Positions 10,430 to 22,200 of a stretch of DNA of 64,000 nt are shown one piece after another. Position 1 is the first letter of the stretch; every line of letters starts with the position of its first letter. Location: positions 41,530,070-41,594,069 of the forward strand of contig OV277867.1 in the NCBI GenBank assembly GCA_922989275.2, in the 5' to 3' direction. The DNA comes from Gari tellinella. Taxonomy: Eukaryota > Mollusca > Bivalvia > Cardiida > Psammobiidae. Made by a program: the position numbers and the translations under genes. The notes below the pieces were generated by a model. It was not told the DNA's origin and did not search any database. It saw nothing but the letters and a program-made list of their open reading frames with translations.

Positions 10430-11085
10430 GGACTAGAGATCTGAAATTTAATCAAGGCCTGGTTCTATTTTCTCACTCAAAATGGAAGTAGCCAGTAACC
10501 AGAGTTGAGATCTGAATTTTATTCAAGTCCTGGTTCTATGCCTCAATCAAAATAGTAGTAGACAGTAACAAGACAAGAGATCTGAACATTATTCAAGGCT
10601 TGGTTCCATGCCTCATTCATAATGGAAGTAGCCAGTAACCAGACAAGAGATCTGAAATTTATTCCAAGCCTGGTTCCATGCCTCACTTAGAATGGAAGTA
10701 GCCAGTAACCAGACAAAAGATCTCAAATTTAGTCAAAGCCTGGTTCCATGATTCACTCAAAATGGAAGTAACCAGTAACAAGACAAGAGATCTGAAATTT
10801 ATTCAAGGCCTGGTTCCATGCCTCACTCATAATGGAAGTAACCAGTAACCAGACAAAAGATCTGAACTTTATTCAAGTCTAGTTCCATGCCTCACTCAAA
10901 ACTAAAGTAGTTAGTAACCAGACGAGAGATCTGAACTTTATTCAAGTCTAGTTCCATGCCTCACTCAAAACTAAAGTAGTTAGTAACCAGACAAGAGATC
11001 TGAACTTTATTCAAGTCTAGTACAATGCCTCACCCAAAATGGAAGTAGCCAGTAACCGGACAAGAGATCTGAAAACTTTTCTGTA
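10430..11085 (+). repeat. Tandem array, 70 bp period, about 9 copies
   Basis: GCCAGTAACCAGACAAGAGA-type starts recur at 10561, 10631, 10701, 10771, 10841 and 10910, a 70 bp step, each followed by TCTGAAATTTATTC and CCTGGTTCCATGCCTCA. A decayed extension runs to about 11330. No gene. Confidence 0.88.
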
Positions 11086-11430
11086 GCTTCAAGGCTTAAA
11101 CTAATATATCTTAGGCCAGGCCCCAAGGTTATAAAGTTTTTGAGTTGTGTCTAAGATTGTTTAAAGTATTTAATTGGTCAGATTGGAGTATAGCCTTGGG
11201 TCCTGGTTCCATATCTCATATGAAATAAAAGTACAGGTAACCAAAATAGAGATCTGAAATGTAAGCAATGTCTGGTTTGTTGTCTCATTCACATTGAAGT
11301 AGCCATCCACAGGGTAGAGATCTTTGACCTGTTTCAAAGACATAATGATTGCTAAAATTGTACAGTATAAATTGTCATTATGGCCACACATGAAAAAAGC
11401 TTTACTTCAGTGTTTAAGGTGTGCATTTGC

Positions 11431-11682
11431 TTAACACTTTCCCTCATCGAAGCGCCTTTTAGCACATTCAAATTACTTCTCCGCTGTAGAAAATAGTTCT
11501 AATTCATATAGTTATGAATGTGTATCTTAAGAAATATTTTCTTTATTCTATCAGATGGTAGCTTAAAGCAGGCTGAAAGAAAAGCAGAATGCGCCTTAAG
11601 GCGCATTCTGCTTTACTTTCAACCTGCTTTAAGTAGTCGCATACTTTCAAAACTAGAAATAGGCTATGTGGTAAAGGGTTAA
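11431..11682 (-). mobile_element. Family A MITE, full length, TTAA-flanked
   Basis: 252 bp including both TTAA (11431-11434, 11679-11682). Centre of the palindrome is AATGCGCCTTAAGGCGCATT. Outer parts: GAAGCGCCTTTTAGCACATT and AACTAGAAATAGGCTATG. Confidence 0.85.
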
Positions 11683-11711
11683 AGCAGGATGGAAGTACTT
11701 TCATCAGGCTT

Positions 11712-11862
11712 TAACCCTTTACACCATAGCCTGTTTCTAGTATTAAAGTTAAGTAACCACTTAAAGCATTGAAAGTAAAGCAGAATGTGTCTTAACCTGC
11801 TTTAAACACTGTAAGCTATGGGTATCTACTTGTACATTTGGTTATTAAGGAAAGGGTTAAGG
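11712..11862 (+). repeat. Short, decayed family A MITE
   Basis: Starts TTAACCCTTTACACCATAGC and ends GGAAAGGGTTAA. The internal palindrome is mostly lost. Confidence 0.65.
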
Positions 11863-12405
11863 TCATTATACTGCATTGCTGCACTGTATATTTAGACAAT
11901 CAGGATTTTGACATGTGTGTACTATCTGAAACTTTTTGTCAAACAAGTAAAGTGTTCGTGAAAATGTTAAGAGTTTTTTTTAAAGTTTAAAGTATTTATA
12001 CATTATGTTTGTGACAGGTAACTCAGGTGATAGTTTTACAAGAGTTGTGTTTCCTGTATAAGATTTGAATGTAATTTCCTTTTGTTATATTTTTAGTGTC
12101 TCTATGTGAACTTGTTTGTGTCTGAACATTAAAATGCCATCCGAAATACTTCATTTAAAAACAAAAATCTCAACAGACTTCGACTTGATTCTGTCTATAA
12201 GTTAGTTTGACATAGCAGGAGCTCTTATATATAACCTCCCTGGTTGTAGTAATAGTGCATAGATAGTAATATGATATTTACAAGTTAGTTAAACCGCTCT
12301 ATTGTGACTAATCAAAATAAGGATTTTTAAGGTGTGTTAGACAAATGCTTGCTTAAAGTAGAATGAAAATAAAACAGAAAGCTCTTGCTTCACTTTTATC
12401 ATCTT

Positions 12406-12657
12406 TTAACCCTTTACCCAATAACATGTTTCTAGTTTTGAAAATAGGCGACTACTTAAAGCAGGTTGAACATAAAGCAGAATGCGCCCTAAGGCGCATT
12501 CTGCTTTACGTTCAGCCTGCTTTAAGGTACCACCTGCTAGAATTAAGAAAATATTCCCTCTGATACATATTAATGACTGTATATATTGGAATTATTTTCT
12601 TCCGCGGAGGAATAAACGGAATGCGCTAAAAGGCGCTTCTATAAGGTAAAGGGTTAA
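12406..12657 (+). mobile_element. Family A MITE nested in family G
   Basis: TTAA at 12406-12409 and 12654-12657, tips CCCTTTACCCAATAACATG and ATAAGGTAAAGGG. Palindrome centre AATGCGCCCTAAGGCGCATT. Confidence 0.85.
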
Positions 12658-12671
12658 GCTGACATCTGTCT

Positions 12672-12912
12672 TTAACCCTTTCAACCCTACAGCCCTCTGT
12701 AGAGATTACTGATTACGAATGCAAACCGTGTAGACCCTGATCAGAGGGCTCCTATAGGAGCCCTCTGATCAGGATCTGCACTGTTTGATAGTTTCATTGG
12801 TTTTGTTGTCATACCAAAACTGTAACAGTAGACAGGTTCAAAATACTTGTACTAGAAGAGTCCAAAGGGATTATAAATACCCACAAGAGAAATTTAGGGT
12901 TTAAAGGGTTAA
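12672..12912 (-). mobile_element. Family H-like MITE, TTAA-flanked
   Basis: TTAA at 12672-12675 and 12909-12912, tips CCCTTTCAACCCTAC and TTTAGGGTTTAAAGGG. Class-2 palindrome at about 12722-12787 (GCAAACCGTGTAGACC ... GGCTCCTATAGGAGCC centre). The outer sequence differs from other H copies, so this may be a sister family. Confidence 0.75.
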
Positions 12913-13077
12913 GAAAACCACTAGTTCTCTCTATGACTGGTCACAATGGGGATGATTTCCTGTATCTGTGTGTATTTATTTGTCTTGTTGCGACAAAGAA
13001 ACAAAATCAAAACTAAGGGGTTGCTTTTCTGTCGCCAAGTATGATTGTTATTTTGCATTGTTAGCCTTTTTATGCCT

Positions 13078-13311
13078 TTAGTAAATTCCTCTACTAAGGA
13101 AAATAATTCCACTTTCTACTGTCACAAATAAAAATCACAAGAAATATTTTCTGTATTCTAGCAGATAGTAGCTTAAAGCTGGCTGAAAGTTGATCACTTA
13201 AAGCTGGCTGAAAGTAAAGCAGAACACGCCTTTAGAATGCTTTACTTTCAACCTGCTTTAAGTTGTCACATATCTTCAAAACTAGAAACAGGCTATGGGG
13301 TATTGGGTTGA
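13078..13311 (-). repeat. Family A MITE with an internal partial duplication
   Basis: GCTTAAAGCTGGCTGAAAGT occurs twice (near 13170 and 13198) before the rest of the palindrome. The end is ACAGGCTATGGGGTATTGGG. The partial duplication has made one arm longer than the other. Confidence 0.7.
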
Positions 13312-13341
13312 AGTGCAGGAAACAGAATAAATTTGTCTTTG

Positions 13342-13410
13342 GCAAACAGTGCAGAACCAGATCAGATGACTCCTGGAGAGCCCTCTGATCAGGGTCTACA
13401 CTGGTTGTCA
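13342..13410. repeat. Solo class-2 hairpin core
   Basis: GCAAACAGTGCAGAACCAGA ... CAGGGTCTACACTGGTTG, centred near GACTCCTGGAGAG. Arms have begun to mismatch. Confidence 0.65.
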
Positions 13411-13582
13411 CCCTTTTAAACAATTTAGAGAAAATATCATTGTGTTTGGTTGTATATTTTATATACTTTATTGATTACAGCATTAGATAGCATTCCAGTT
13501 CTAATATATTCTTGATATATTTTGCTTTTAATAGCTACCCATAGTTGTGCCATAGATTGTGCTTACTGTGCTATTAAATTCA

Positions 13583-13804
13583 GGGGCCCGTTTCATAAAA
13601 CTTTGTACAGCAAAAACAGTCATAAGTCAAAACTTTAAAAATCATTTTAGTTCTGATTTCTCTATCTTATCCTATCTAGTAACATCTCTTTGGAATCGTC
13701 TTAAAAAACAGGATTAGATGGAGAAATAAATAATACTTGAGACTTTTATCATATAACTTACGACAACATTTGTCGTACAAAGTTTTATGAAACTCCAGGC
13801 CCCT
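13583..13804 (+). mobile_element. Family E MITE
   Basis: Ends GGGGCCCGTTTCATAAAACT and TTTTATGAAACTCCAGGCCCC. Subterminal CGTAC/GTACGAC repeats. The right half of the central palindrome is shortened. Confidence 0.75.
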
Positions 13805-13892
13805 GGTCTGACAGAGATTACATATGTCCCCCCCCCCATTAGCATGGAATTTAATGCAATAAAAAACAAATGTAGAAAATGCTTTTTAATTC

Positions 13893-14160
13893 ACCAGAGC
13901 ACAAAATGCTCAAGGTGAGTTTTTGTGATACCTCTATGTTCTTTGTCTGTCCATCAGTCCGCATCAAAAATTGCAAACGACTCCTTCTCTGAAACCAACA
14001 GCCCCAGTGTAACCAAACTTGTTCAGATATACATGTATACTGTTGGTTTGAGCTTCAGCAGTTATTCAAAGAAAGTTGGTGGGGCAAAATGGTCTTGTTG
14101 CCATAGCAACATTGAACAATATCTAGAAAAAGATTTCTAACTTGAAAAGACTGAACCGAT
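13893..14160 (+). repeat. Fragment of the 145-bp-array type element
   Basis: CACCAGAGCACAAAATGCTC followed by AAGGTGAG and TTTGTCTGTCCATC resembles the left flank of 8335-9700. The 71-codon ORF here lies in repeat sequence and is not taken as a gene. Confidence 0.55.
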
Positions 14161-14223
14161 TTTAGTTTGGATTACACCAAATTGCTTCTCAATAGATAGA
14201 CATTAAAAGCTGTAAGATAGATA

Positions 14224-14437
14224 TTAACCCTTAGCCCGCCAAATAAATTGTCGTCTGCTATATTTCTCGTCTGCTTCAAGTTTCAAAGTGCTTCAAAGTT
14301 GCTCAAAATTGCTGAAAATGTTGTCCGAGTGTCAAACAGCTTGGATCCGGATGAGACGCCGAGTTACTCGGCGTCTCATCCGGATCCAAGCTGTTTGCAT
14401 ATGGAGCTATAGTCGTGAGTGGCAGGCTAAGGGTTAA
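14224..14437 (+). mobile_element. Family I MITE, TTAA-flanked
   Basis: 214 bp including TTAA at both ends. Tips CCCTTAGCCCGCC and GGCAGGCTAAGGG. The class-2 palindrome at 14333-14399 is near-perfect over about 33 bp per arm: GGATCCGGATGAGACGCCG pairs with its complement around GAGTTACTC. Confidence 0.85.
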
Positions 14438-14439
14438 AA

Positions 14440-15175
14440 GGTTTTCAAAGAATTTTGGTCCATAAAAAACATGGCCATTTTTGACATGGCCATTAGAGGG
14501 CGTGGTAATTTTCCATGTTTGGTGTAGTATACAATGAAAAATTAAAAACCTTCTATAAGTTGTATTGTTGGTTGTATCTTTATGAGATTGTGTCAATGTT
14601 ATGTCCTTGATCAAATTTAAGTGGGTTAGATTGCAGAAAAAGTTTTTGGCCACTCCGAGGGCCATATTTGTAGCAAAATTTTCTAGGAACTTGCTTAGAA
14701 TAACCATCTTGGCAAAAGCTAGGCAATGTATGAATATGGGTAATATAAGATAAAAAAGTAGGTCAGTAGGTCAAACTATAGAAAAAAATCCTAAACCCTT
14801 CACCTTGATGTAATCTTGGCATATGGTTAAAATGAAGTTAAAAAGTGGTTCACTAGGTCAAGTGGTTTAGTTGGAAAAGCTTTATTTAGAGTACTCTTTG
14901 AGTCCATATTAATGCCCCCGCGACGATCAGTCTTTTTTACCCCTGTCTGTCCGTCCGTCCGTTCGTCCATCCCACGTACAGTACATTATTTGTCCTGCTA
15001 ACCCCTCCTACAGTTTTCAAGCTACAAACTTAAAACTTGGCAGTGTGATTGCACACATACCATAGATGTGCATGTGAACATTTTGATCAGCTTAAATTTT
15101 TCACCAAATTACAGTCAGTTGAACTTAGTCAATTTTTTGCCGGCGGGGCATCATATTTGTCTTACAGACAAAGCC
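14440..15175 (+). repeat. Degenerate dispersed repeat with a GTCC microsatellite
   Basis: Contains GGTCAGTAGGTCAAACTATAG-like remnants of the 145 bp core, then GTCTGTCCGTCCGTCCGTTC at about 14945, and a tail with GCCGGCGGGGCATCATATTTG. Two ORFs here are not supported as genes. Confidence 0.55.
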
Positions 15176-15274
15176 ATCCCTCTAGTTCGTGTCCTAATTT
15201 CTAGAAATTCCATTTCTCTGGTGAGTGCCTCGTGACCCTATTGCTAAAAATGTTGATGATTATCTATAACATCA

Positions 15275-15517
15275 GGGGCCCGTTTCATAAAACTTCGTAC
15301 GACAAAAACGATCGTAAGTCTAAACTTTAAAATACATCTAATTTCTTATTTCTCCATCTAATCCTGTCTTGTGACATCTTTTTGGAATCGTCTTTTCAAG
15401 ACGATTCCAAAATGATGTCACAAGACAGGATTAGATGGAGAAATAAATAATAATTGAGACTTTTATAGTCTGACTTACGACAACAATTGTCGTACGAAGT
15501 TTTATGAAACGGGCCCC
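15275..15517 (+). mobile_element. Family E MITE, near-intact
   Basis: Ends GGGGCCCGTTTCATAAAACT and AGTTTTATGAAACGGGCCCC are near-perfect inverted repeats. Centre: GGAATCGTCTTTTCAAGACGATTCC-type palindrome inside TGTGACATC/GATGTCACA arms. Only 1-3 bp of flank is shared, so the target site is unclear. Confidence 0.85.
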
Positions 15518-15591
15518 AGGACATTATCTGTCTTTAGAATTACCCACGTTATGTCAATGTTGTAAACGGCATTTTAACACTGTGTTGGCAG

Positions 15592-16077
15592 TACAGTGTT
15601 CCCTCTCTACAACGACCCTCCCAACAACGACTCCCTCATTACAACGACCTGAATGAATGAAAGACTTTATTTAAAGAGGGTAGCCCATTTAGTCTAATGA
15701 CTAATCCTCCACGAGGCCCTCCATTAAAGTATTACATAAATAGATTTTCTATAGTGTTTTAACCCTTATCCTGCTATAATATCGACTCCTTTGAAATTGT
15801 CATTTACAAATTTCGTAACATTCAGATTTCTATGCAATTTTTAATTTCTATAGAAAACCAAAAACGAGTGTCAAACAGTTTGTATCAAGATGAAACGCTG
15901 CCTGACTAAGCGTCTTATCTGGATCTGAACCGTTTGCAGATTGTAATAAAATCACCTGGATCTGGATTCAAACTGTTTGCAATGTAAACCAACTTCCCTC
16001 CCTATAACGACTCCCTCCGAACAACGCACATAATCGTTGTCTCCCATTGGATTTCATTGTAGAGAAGGAGCGCTGTA
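15592..16077 (+). mobile_element. Family B MITE with an inserted, decayed family I element
   Basis: Left tip TACAGTGTTCCCTCTCTACA and right tip TAGAGAAGGAGCGCTGTA. Inside, TTAACCCTTATCCTGC (about 15760) and a class-2 palindrome (15870-15930) look like a family I copy. The host core TCTGGATTCAAACTGTTTGC remains at about 15960. Confidence 0.7.
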
Positions 16078-16326
16078 TTGTAAAACAAATCTCAATCAAA
16101 GAGATCGTTGAATTGAAAAACTTGAAAAAAGTGATTGTTATACATTCTAGCGTATTGTGCTAACCTTTATTAACTTTTTAGAATAAATACATCTCATGAA
16201 AACTTTTTGTATGTATATATATACATATATTGTTAACATTTATTCGTATATTATACTCAGAGAAATAAAAATGTTTGTATGATTTTCGTTTTTGTTTTGC
16301 ATGTTGTTGCATATCCTTTATTCATG

Positions 16327-16786
16327 TACAGCGCTCCCACTCTACAACGACACTCATCAGGAGACAAAAATTATGTCCGTTGTTTGGAGTGAGTCATTAT
16401 AGGGAGGGAAATAGACCCATATTTGCAAACAGCTTGGATCCAGATCAGACGCCGCGTTACGCGGCGTCTGGTCTGGATTCAAGCTGTTTATTACTCGTCA
16501 ATAAGTCTTTTGTCTGTCAAAATGTCCATTATGTAACTTTAAGAAAAACAGCAGACGACAAAATTAAGACGGCATTGTAGTCTTCTTCTTCTTCCTTTAA
16601 GGTACAGGACCACACTCTGGTGTATAATCGTACCGTGATTAAAATGTGCGTGCGCAGAACCAAAAAGTCGATGCTAAATAAAATGAGTATGTTGGAAATA
16701 ATTGTCGTGTTCAGGGATCTGCGATTTTGGTCGTTATAAGGAGGGAGTCGTTGTTGAGAGGGCCGTTGTAGAGAGGGAGCGCTGTA
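16327..16786 (-). mobile_element. Family B MITE with extra internal sequence
   Basis: Tips TACAGCGCTCCCACTCTACA and TAGAGAGGGAGCGCTGTA, TA-flanked. Class-2 palindrome at about 16428-16492 (GCAAACAGCTTGGATCC ..., centre GCGTTACGC). A roughly 140 bp insert from about 16580 contains a CTTCTTCTTCTTCC run. The ORF through the palindrome is not a gene. Confidence 0.8.
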
Positions 16787-16914
16787 TAATTAAAAAGGCA
16801 GTGGCTAGGAGTATGGACCCGTATTCCTATAGACTACGAGTCTAGGAGTCCAGACACGTATTTGTAGCCTGGGGTGGCGGGGTTTGGCAAGGATTGGAGT
16901 ACGGCACTTTTCAT

Positions 16915-17110
16915 AATATCGTAATAACCTGTTGTAATATCGTCTGCTTTGAAATTGCCTCAGCAAATTTAGTTAAAGTAAGACAAATGCAAAAAATATG
17001 AACTGAAAATACTTATACAAGTCATCAGATTTTATTCAGATGAGCCGCTGATTTACGCGGAATCTGATCCGGATTGTAAATGATTACAAATACTAGTCAT
17101 TTTGCAGGTC
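16915..17110 (+). repeat. Decayed family I element
   Basis: ATATCGTCTGCTTTGAAATTG followed by a broken class-2 palindrome near 17020-17085 (GAGCCGCTGATTTACGCGG). Confidence 0.55.
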
Positions 17111-18290
17111 GGATCATTAAACAAGAGGGCAATCGTGGCCCTGAAATTGCTCATCTGAGGATATTAAATCTGATTATTTTACCCTTGATCAAGTTCACCC
17201 ACAATCAAAATCATTCTAGATCTTTTAGCTATATACATGTACATAGTTGATCGACGTTTGATCAATATTAATAGCATTGGTATGTTTGAGTAACATCGAA
17301 AATTTAGATTTAGAAAATAATGTATTAATAGCTAGCGAACATGCAACACACCTTTAAGAATAGTTTGTCAAAAAAACTTTACTGAGAATAAAAAAAAGAT
17401 ATGTGTTGTGAAAGCTTTGCATGTACCTGCCCACTACCAAAGATTCAACCCTTATCATGTTGAATTTTCGTCTGCTTCCACTATATCGCCTGAAAAAAAT
17501 ATCAAAATCAATTTCTGTGATAATTTAATCTGTAGAAGAGGTGAAAATGAGAGGTAAACAGTTTGGATTCAGATTAGATGCCGCGTTAACGAGGCTGTTA
17601 TGTCGACAGCAGGTTTGAATTTTTATTATGTTTTCCGAAAACTCTACAAAAAACCAAATGCAAATTGTATCCAGTTTACACATTCAGCTTTCATGGTCTT
17701 TTAGCGCTCCTGAACACAAAGTGTTCAAAGTGAGCGTTTGTGACATAGGCATTCGGTCCGTTGGCTATGACACTACCCCTAGCTGCTATAACCCCCTCCA
17801 CCACCACCAAACGTGGATAAACTACCCTAAAATCTATCCATACATTCAATAATCATCATAAAAGAACATTTCCTGAAGTTTCGTGAAATTTAAAAAAAAA
17901 ATTGTTTTTGCTAATTTATAAGTAAAATAGTAAAGGCTGCCATGAAAAAGCGCCACTCTAAGGGTGGGGAGACCCCTTATTCGGAAACCATCTGTCACGC
18001 AAAATTTTCCCAAACAAACGACTGGTTGCCCAGTCAAACTATTATCATTCTAGCGAACCCGAGAACCAGCTTCAAAGCAGGAAATGACGCAAAAGTCAAG
18101 CGCTTAAGGAATGATGAAAGTAAAGCTGAATTCCCGTTTAGGAGCATTCTGTCTTTTTTCGGCGGAGCTGACTGTTTTCTATTTAGACACACTTTATATT
18201 TGGCCACACATTTCAACCAATAATATTTGATCAGAAATTTAGAATTAAGAGCACCTGTTGAAACTGAATAGTCTGATTGGATAGTAGCCG
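17110..18290. other. Intergenic repeat remnants, no gene seen
   Basis: Holds a half family I element (17446-17600), a fragment with CTCCTGAACACAAAGTGTTC (17705) related to the 145-bp-array flank, and a decayed G/A-type hairpin half near 18100 (CGCTTAAGGAATGATGAAAG). Overlapping ORFs on both strands at 17846-18366 have no domain features. Confidence 0.6.
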
Positions 18291-18478
18291 GGGCTCCAGA
18301 TAAGGGAATTGTTTCAAAACTTAAAATCTTTATTTGTGCATTAAACCCTGTGGTGTCACTATACATATGAATTGTCTCTTCATGACAATCAAAATGAGTG
18401 GTAATACCATAGGGTTTGGTGCTAAAAGAGGTGAAAAATGTGATTTGTTTAGTTTACTCACTCTTATCTGGAGCCCTG
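18291..18478 (+). mobile_element. Family D MITE
   Basis: Terminal inverted repeats GGGCTCCAGATAAG and CTTATCTGGAGCCC. The central palindrome ACCCTGTGGTGTCACTA ... with TGTCTCTTCATGACA has decayed compared with 45545-45733. Confidence 0.8.
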
Positions 18479-18479
18479 T

Positions 18480-19258
18480 AGGCTGGTTTATGTCCCATTA
18501 CAGTTTTACATGATGTGGACTGTGGGTGTAAAATTTAGAGATACATGTTGTCTGTTTACTACACTGGTCTGATGAATTAGGCCACAGAAGTTTCCACTGT
18601 TGACAAAATTATGCTTCTATTTTAAGATATGATCTGAAATCTATTTATAGATATACAGAGGAAGCTAGGTGTTTCGTAATTGTTTACAACCAATTTGAGG
18701 TCAGAAATCTGTTTCTCACAGGGGTTTCTACGCATACAATAATATATTGTTGTTTCTCGAACTTTTGAGGGGACCGGCAAAGTAAAGTCTACCCCGAAAT
18801 GTGTCTTTAGTTAAAAATCCGGAAATAGGTTTATCCGAATTGTGTATCCTCTGGATATTTATGAGGAGAATTCAGCTGTTCCATTGGTGATCTACAGTTA
18901 AAACACACTCAAATGGCTTTATTTTGTTCAACGTTACTGAATTATTGTGTTAATATCAGATGATCAATCATTTTAAACAACATTTTTTCTTATCTTCAAT
19001 GTAAAATCTTACCCTGCGCATTCCGCCATTACCAGTCCGTGCCTGACCTTTGATATATGAAATAATCAAACATCCGGGAACCTGACTAATCTTGAGCCCT
19101 GGTATAGATAACAGATTGTCAAGGATTTCAAATAATCGATGATCATGCAATATAATGTGCACTCATATAGGTGTAAACCTCGTTCGACCTGTTTATTAGA
19201 AGACGAGTTTAACTTGACATCAGCCGTATTCTCGGGTACAGTACATTGGGATTAAACC
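18480..19258. other. Non-repetitive upstream region of the ADP-ribosyltransferase gene
   Basis: Nothing repetitive recognised. The last 100 bp should hold the promoter and 5' UTR if the exon 1 model at 19259 is right. No clear TATA box seen at the usual distance. Confidence 0.4.
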
Positions 19259-22200
19259 ATGGCCACATCATCTGGGTACGTTATAGGTTATTCTAATTGT
19301 GACATTGGTGTTTACATTTTGCACAAGAATATTCCTTTAATTCAAATGCATTTGCTCAATAGAATATCTATTCATGTAACATTTAGAAATAATTTCATTT
19401 TTTATGCCCCATAGCATAGCTTTTGCTGCATATACGGATTGGACTGTGTGTGTACCAGTCAGTGAGTCCGTCTCTGTTTGTAATGCTTGCCTTAGCACAT
19501 TTTTCATATCATATCAAACAGGAAACCAAATTTGATGTGTGAATTTAGGATGGCAGAGTTTTTCATTTACAGGTTACTGTAATCTTCACCTTGACCTTTG
19601 ACCTCAATTATAGAAAGAGCTTGTCCAGAACACCTTGCCCATACCATGTCGACTATGGATACTAAATTTGGCATGAGCACATTTTCAGGTCCATGTTACC
19701 TTGCCCTTTGACTTCAATTATATGAACAGCTTTCCCGGAGCGCTTTACAATACAACATGAGCTTGGAATATCAAATCTGATATGTGTGTAAATCTTGGGA
19801 TCTCAGAGTATCGCTTATAAGTTCCTGGCCACTGTTACATTGACATTTGAACTCACTGATATAAATAAGTTTGTCTGAAGCATATTATCTATACTGTATC
19901 AGCTGGGAATTCCAAAGTAAGTGTTTCAGGATATCTCTGGGTGGTGGAGTGTAGGGTACTATTGTCATGTAATAACTTTGTTTAAATCCCATATCAAACA
20001 ATTTCAGGTGAATGTGAGCTTGACCTTATATTTTAACCTCTACTATAGAGAAAACTTGCATATTACAAATATCACATCAGAAAGGGACATCAAAGTGGGA
20101 TTGTGAGTATATCCTGAGATGGTGTAGTGCCGTTTATCATATTCAGGTTACTGTGACTTTGACTTTTGGTTTCAATGATAAACGAGAGCACCACAAGCGG
20201 TACATTATACGCCCACTGGCAAAGAAATATATATTTTATCCAAATTTATTTTACCTGTAGACACTTAGAGCTCTCAGAAAACTCCGAACAAGCCTTTTAT
20301 AGCATATTTGAGTACACCAAGGGCAGATAATTCTTTAACGAAAATTCGAATGAACCTCAAACTCAATTCAGCTTTGGATCTTGATGCATATAACATTTGT
20401 GTGAAGTTTCATTAATATCCCTGTAATAGTTATCCAAGAAAACTCTTGACAAGCTTTTTATAGCATATTTGAGTACATCAAGGGCAGATAACTCTGTAAC
20501 AAAAATTCAAATGAACCTAAAATTCGACTCAGCTTTAGATCTTGATGCATATAACATTTGTGTGAAGTTTCATCAATATCCCTTCAATAGTTTACCCAGA
20601 AAACTCTGGAAAAGCATTTTATAGCATATTTGAGTACATCAAGGGCAGATAACTCTGTAAGGAAAATTGGAATGAATCTCAATCTCGACTCAGTCTTAGA
20701 TCTTGATGCATATAACATTTGTGTGAAGTTTCATCAATATCCCTGTAATAGTTTTCCAGGAAAACTCTGGACAAACAAACTGTTGACGGATGAACGGACG
20801 AACGAACGAACGAACGGACGGACGGACAGGGCCACGCCAATATACGACCACCTCTAGATGGGGCGTATAAAAACGATTATCCGAATCATATTAATTACTG
20901 CACCACATCAGTTAGGGATATACAATTGTGTGTACGAGAACATCTTGGAAAGACGGAGTTCCGCGTATTTTTTTTAAATGCAGTGAATGTGTATACTTAC
21001 AGCTCTGTGTACTTTAGCAACTGCAGCCCTCAATTACAATGTAATTGAAATGTTAAATAGAGAAAAACGTTTTTCAATAATTCTGTTTTATAGAAGTTAC
21101 CAGCAAATCAATCTCGTATTAACTCTAGGACAAATATATTAAAATTGTATGTGATATTGGCAATCTTACAGTTTTTAAATTACATGTATATGTAATGTAT
21201 ATAATTATGTTACAGGGATTACGCGTAATCCCTGAACCTTTTAGGATTTACGCGTAATCACTGGGCGTTTTAGGGAATTGATAAATGTCCATTTTTTATC
21301 AAATAAATAGATTTGTACTATCATGACATTTCCTTTGTTTTAAACAGCATGTTTTATTGACATGCCATGGTCTAATGAACGTTCATACAAAGTTTCTCGC
21401 ACAAGTGAATAAAAATACATGTAAGTGAACAGTTTACATATAAGCCAGGACAATTAAAAAACCAAGACATATATCTTGTTAATAAGGTTAACAAAATATT
21501 TTATAGCGTAGTATTTGCCTTTGAACAAGGTAAGATTCATTATTTTAACCAAAAGTAACTGCCAAATATTTATAAAAAATTAAAAATCAACGAAAAGCTT
21601 CAAAATTACGCATTTTCTCTGGGAGATTTAGAGTTTTCGTGAAATCCCTGTTTTTTCAGTGATTTCACGTATTCCCTGATGACACGTAAAATCATGTAAC
21701 ATATATGTAAACCATAATCTGCATACTATAAACAAGTAATAGGCTTTGTTCTAGAATAAATTGATGCTTAGTCGAAATAACGCAAATAGAGTTCCTTACA
21801 CTTTTCCAGAAAGGAAGAAAACAGAATAGAAGAGGAATGGAAGCTGGTGGACACGATTGTTTTATCAGCAAAAGCTGGACTGTGGGAATGGGTGTTCAAA
21901 ATGCTTGAGAAATCTCCTCATGTTATCAACCTCATACCAGAAACAAGAAGATGGGGTGTCTTGCATCAGGCAGTTTGGTGGAATAACACAGATATTCTCA
22001 AGTATGTGCTTACACTACCTGGTTGTGATCCAGCACTGAAATCAAAAGCATGTAAATCTGAAAAGGGAGACACTGAAGGGAAAACCTCAGAAGAAATAGC
22101 ACACATGTACGGTTATGAAAAGATCGAAAAACTACTACAAAATTCGAAATTAAAGAAATCTATTGACGAAACCATCACATTTGCCTCATACGATACTTTG

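Larger units (their letters stand above)
12330..12930 (+). repeat. Decayed family G MITE carrying two nested TTAA elements
   Basis: Family G core sequence (GCTTGCTTAAAGTAGAATGA, then TCACTTTTATCATCT) stops at 12406 and resumes as AAGCTGACATCTGTC at 12656-12671. Intact G copies read CTTGCTTTAAGCTGTCACC there. A second TTAA element begins right after. Confidence 0.65.

Noticed and set aside
14303..14707. 134-codon - strand ORF
   Set aside because: Its C-terminal third is the family I palindrome and its N-terminal part is dispersed repeat sequence.
16275..16580. 101-codon ORF
   Set aside because: Lies across a family B MITE and its palindrome; the same kind of ORF recurs in other B copies (for example 40432-40767). 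No domain.
21847..21849. GTG as the start codon of the ADP-ribosyltransferase ORF
   Set aside because: The frame is open upstream to a good acceptor at 21809, and an ATG exon with matching phase exists at 19259, so a non-ATG start is not needed.
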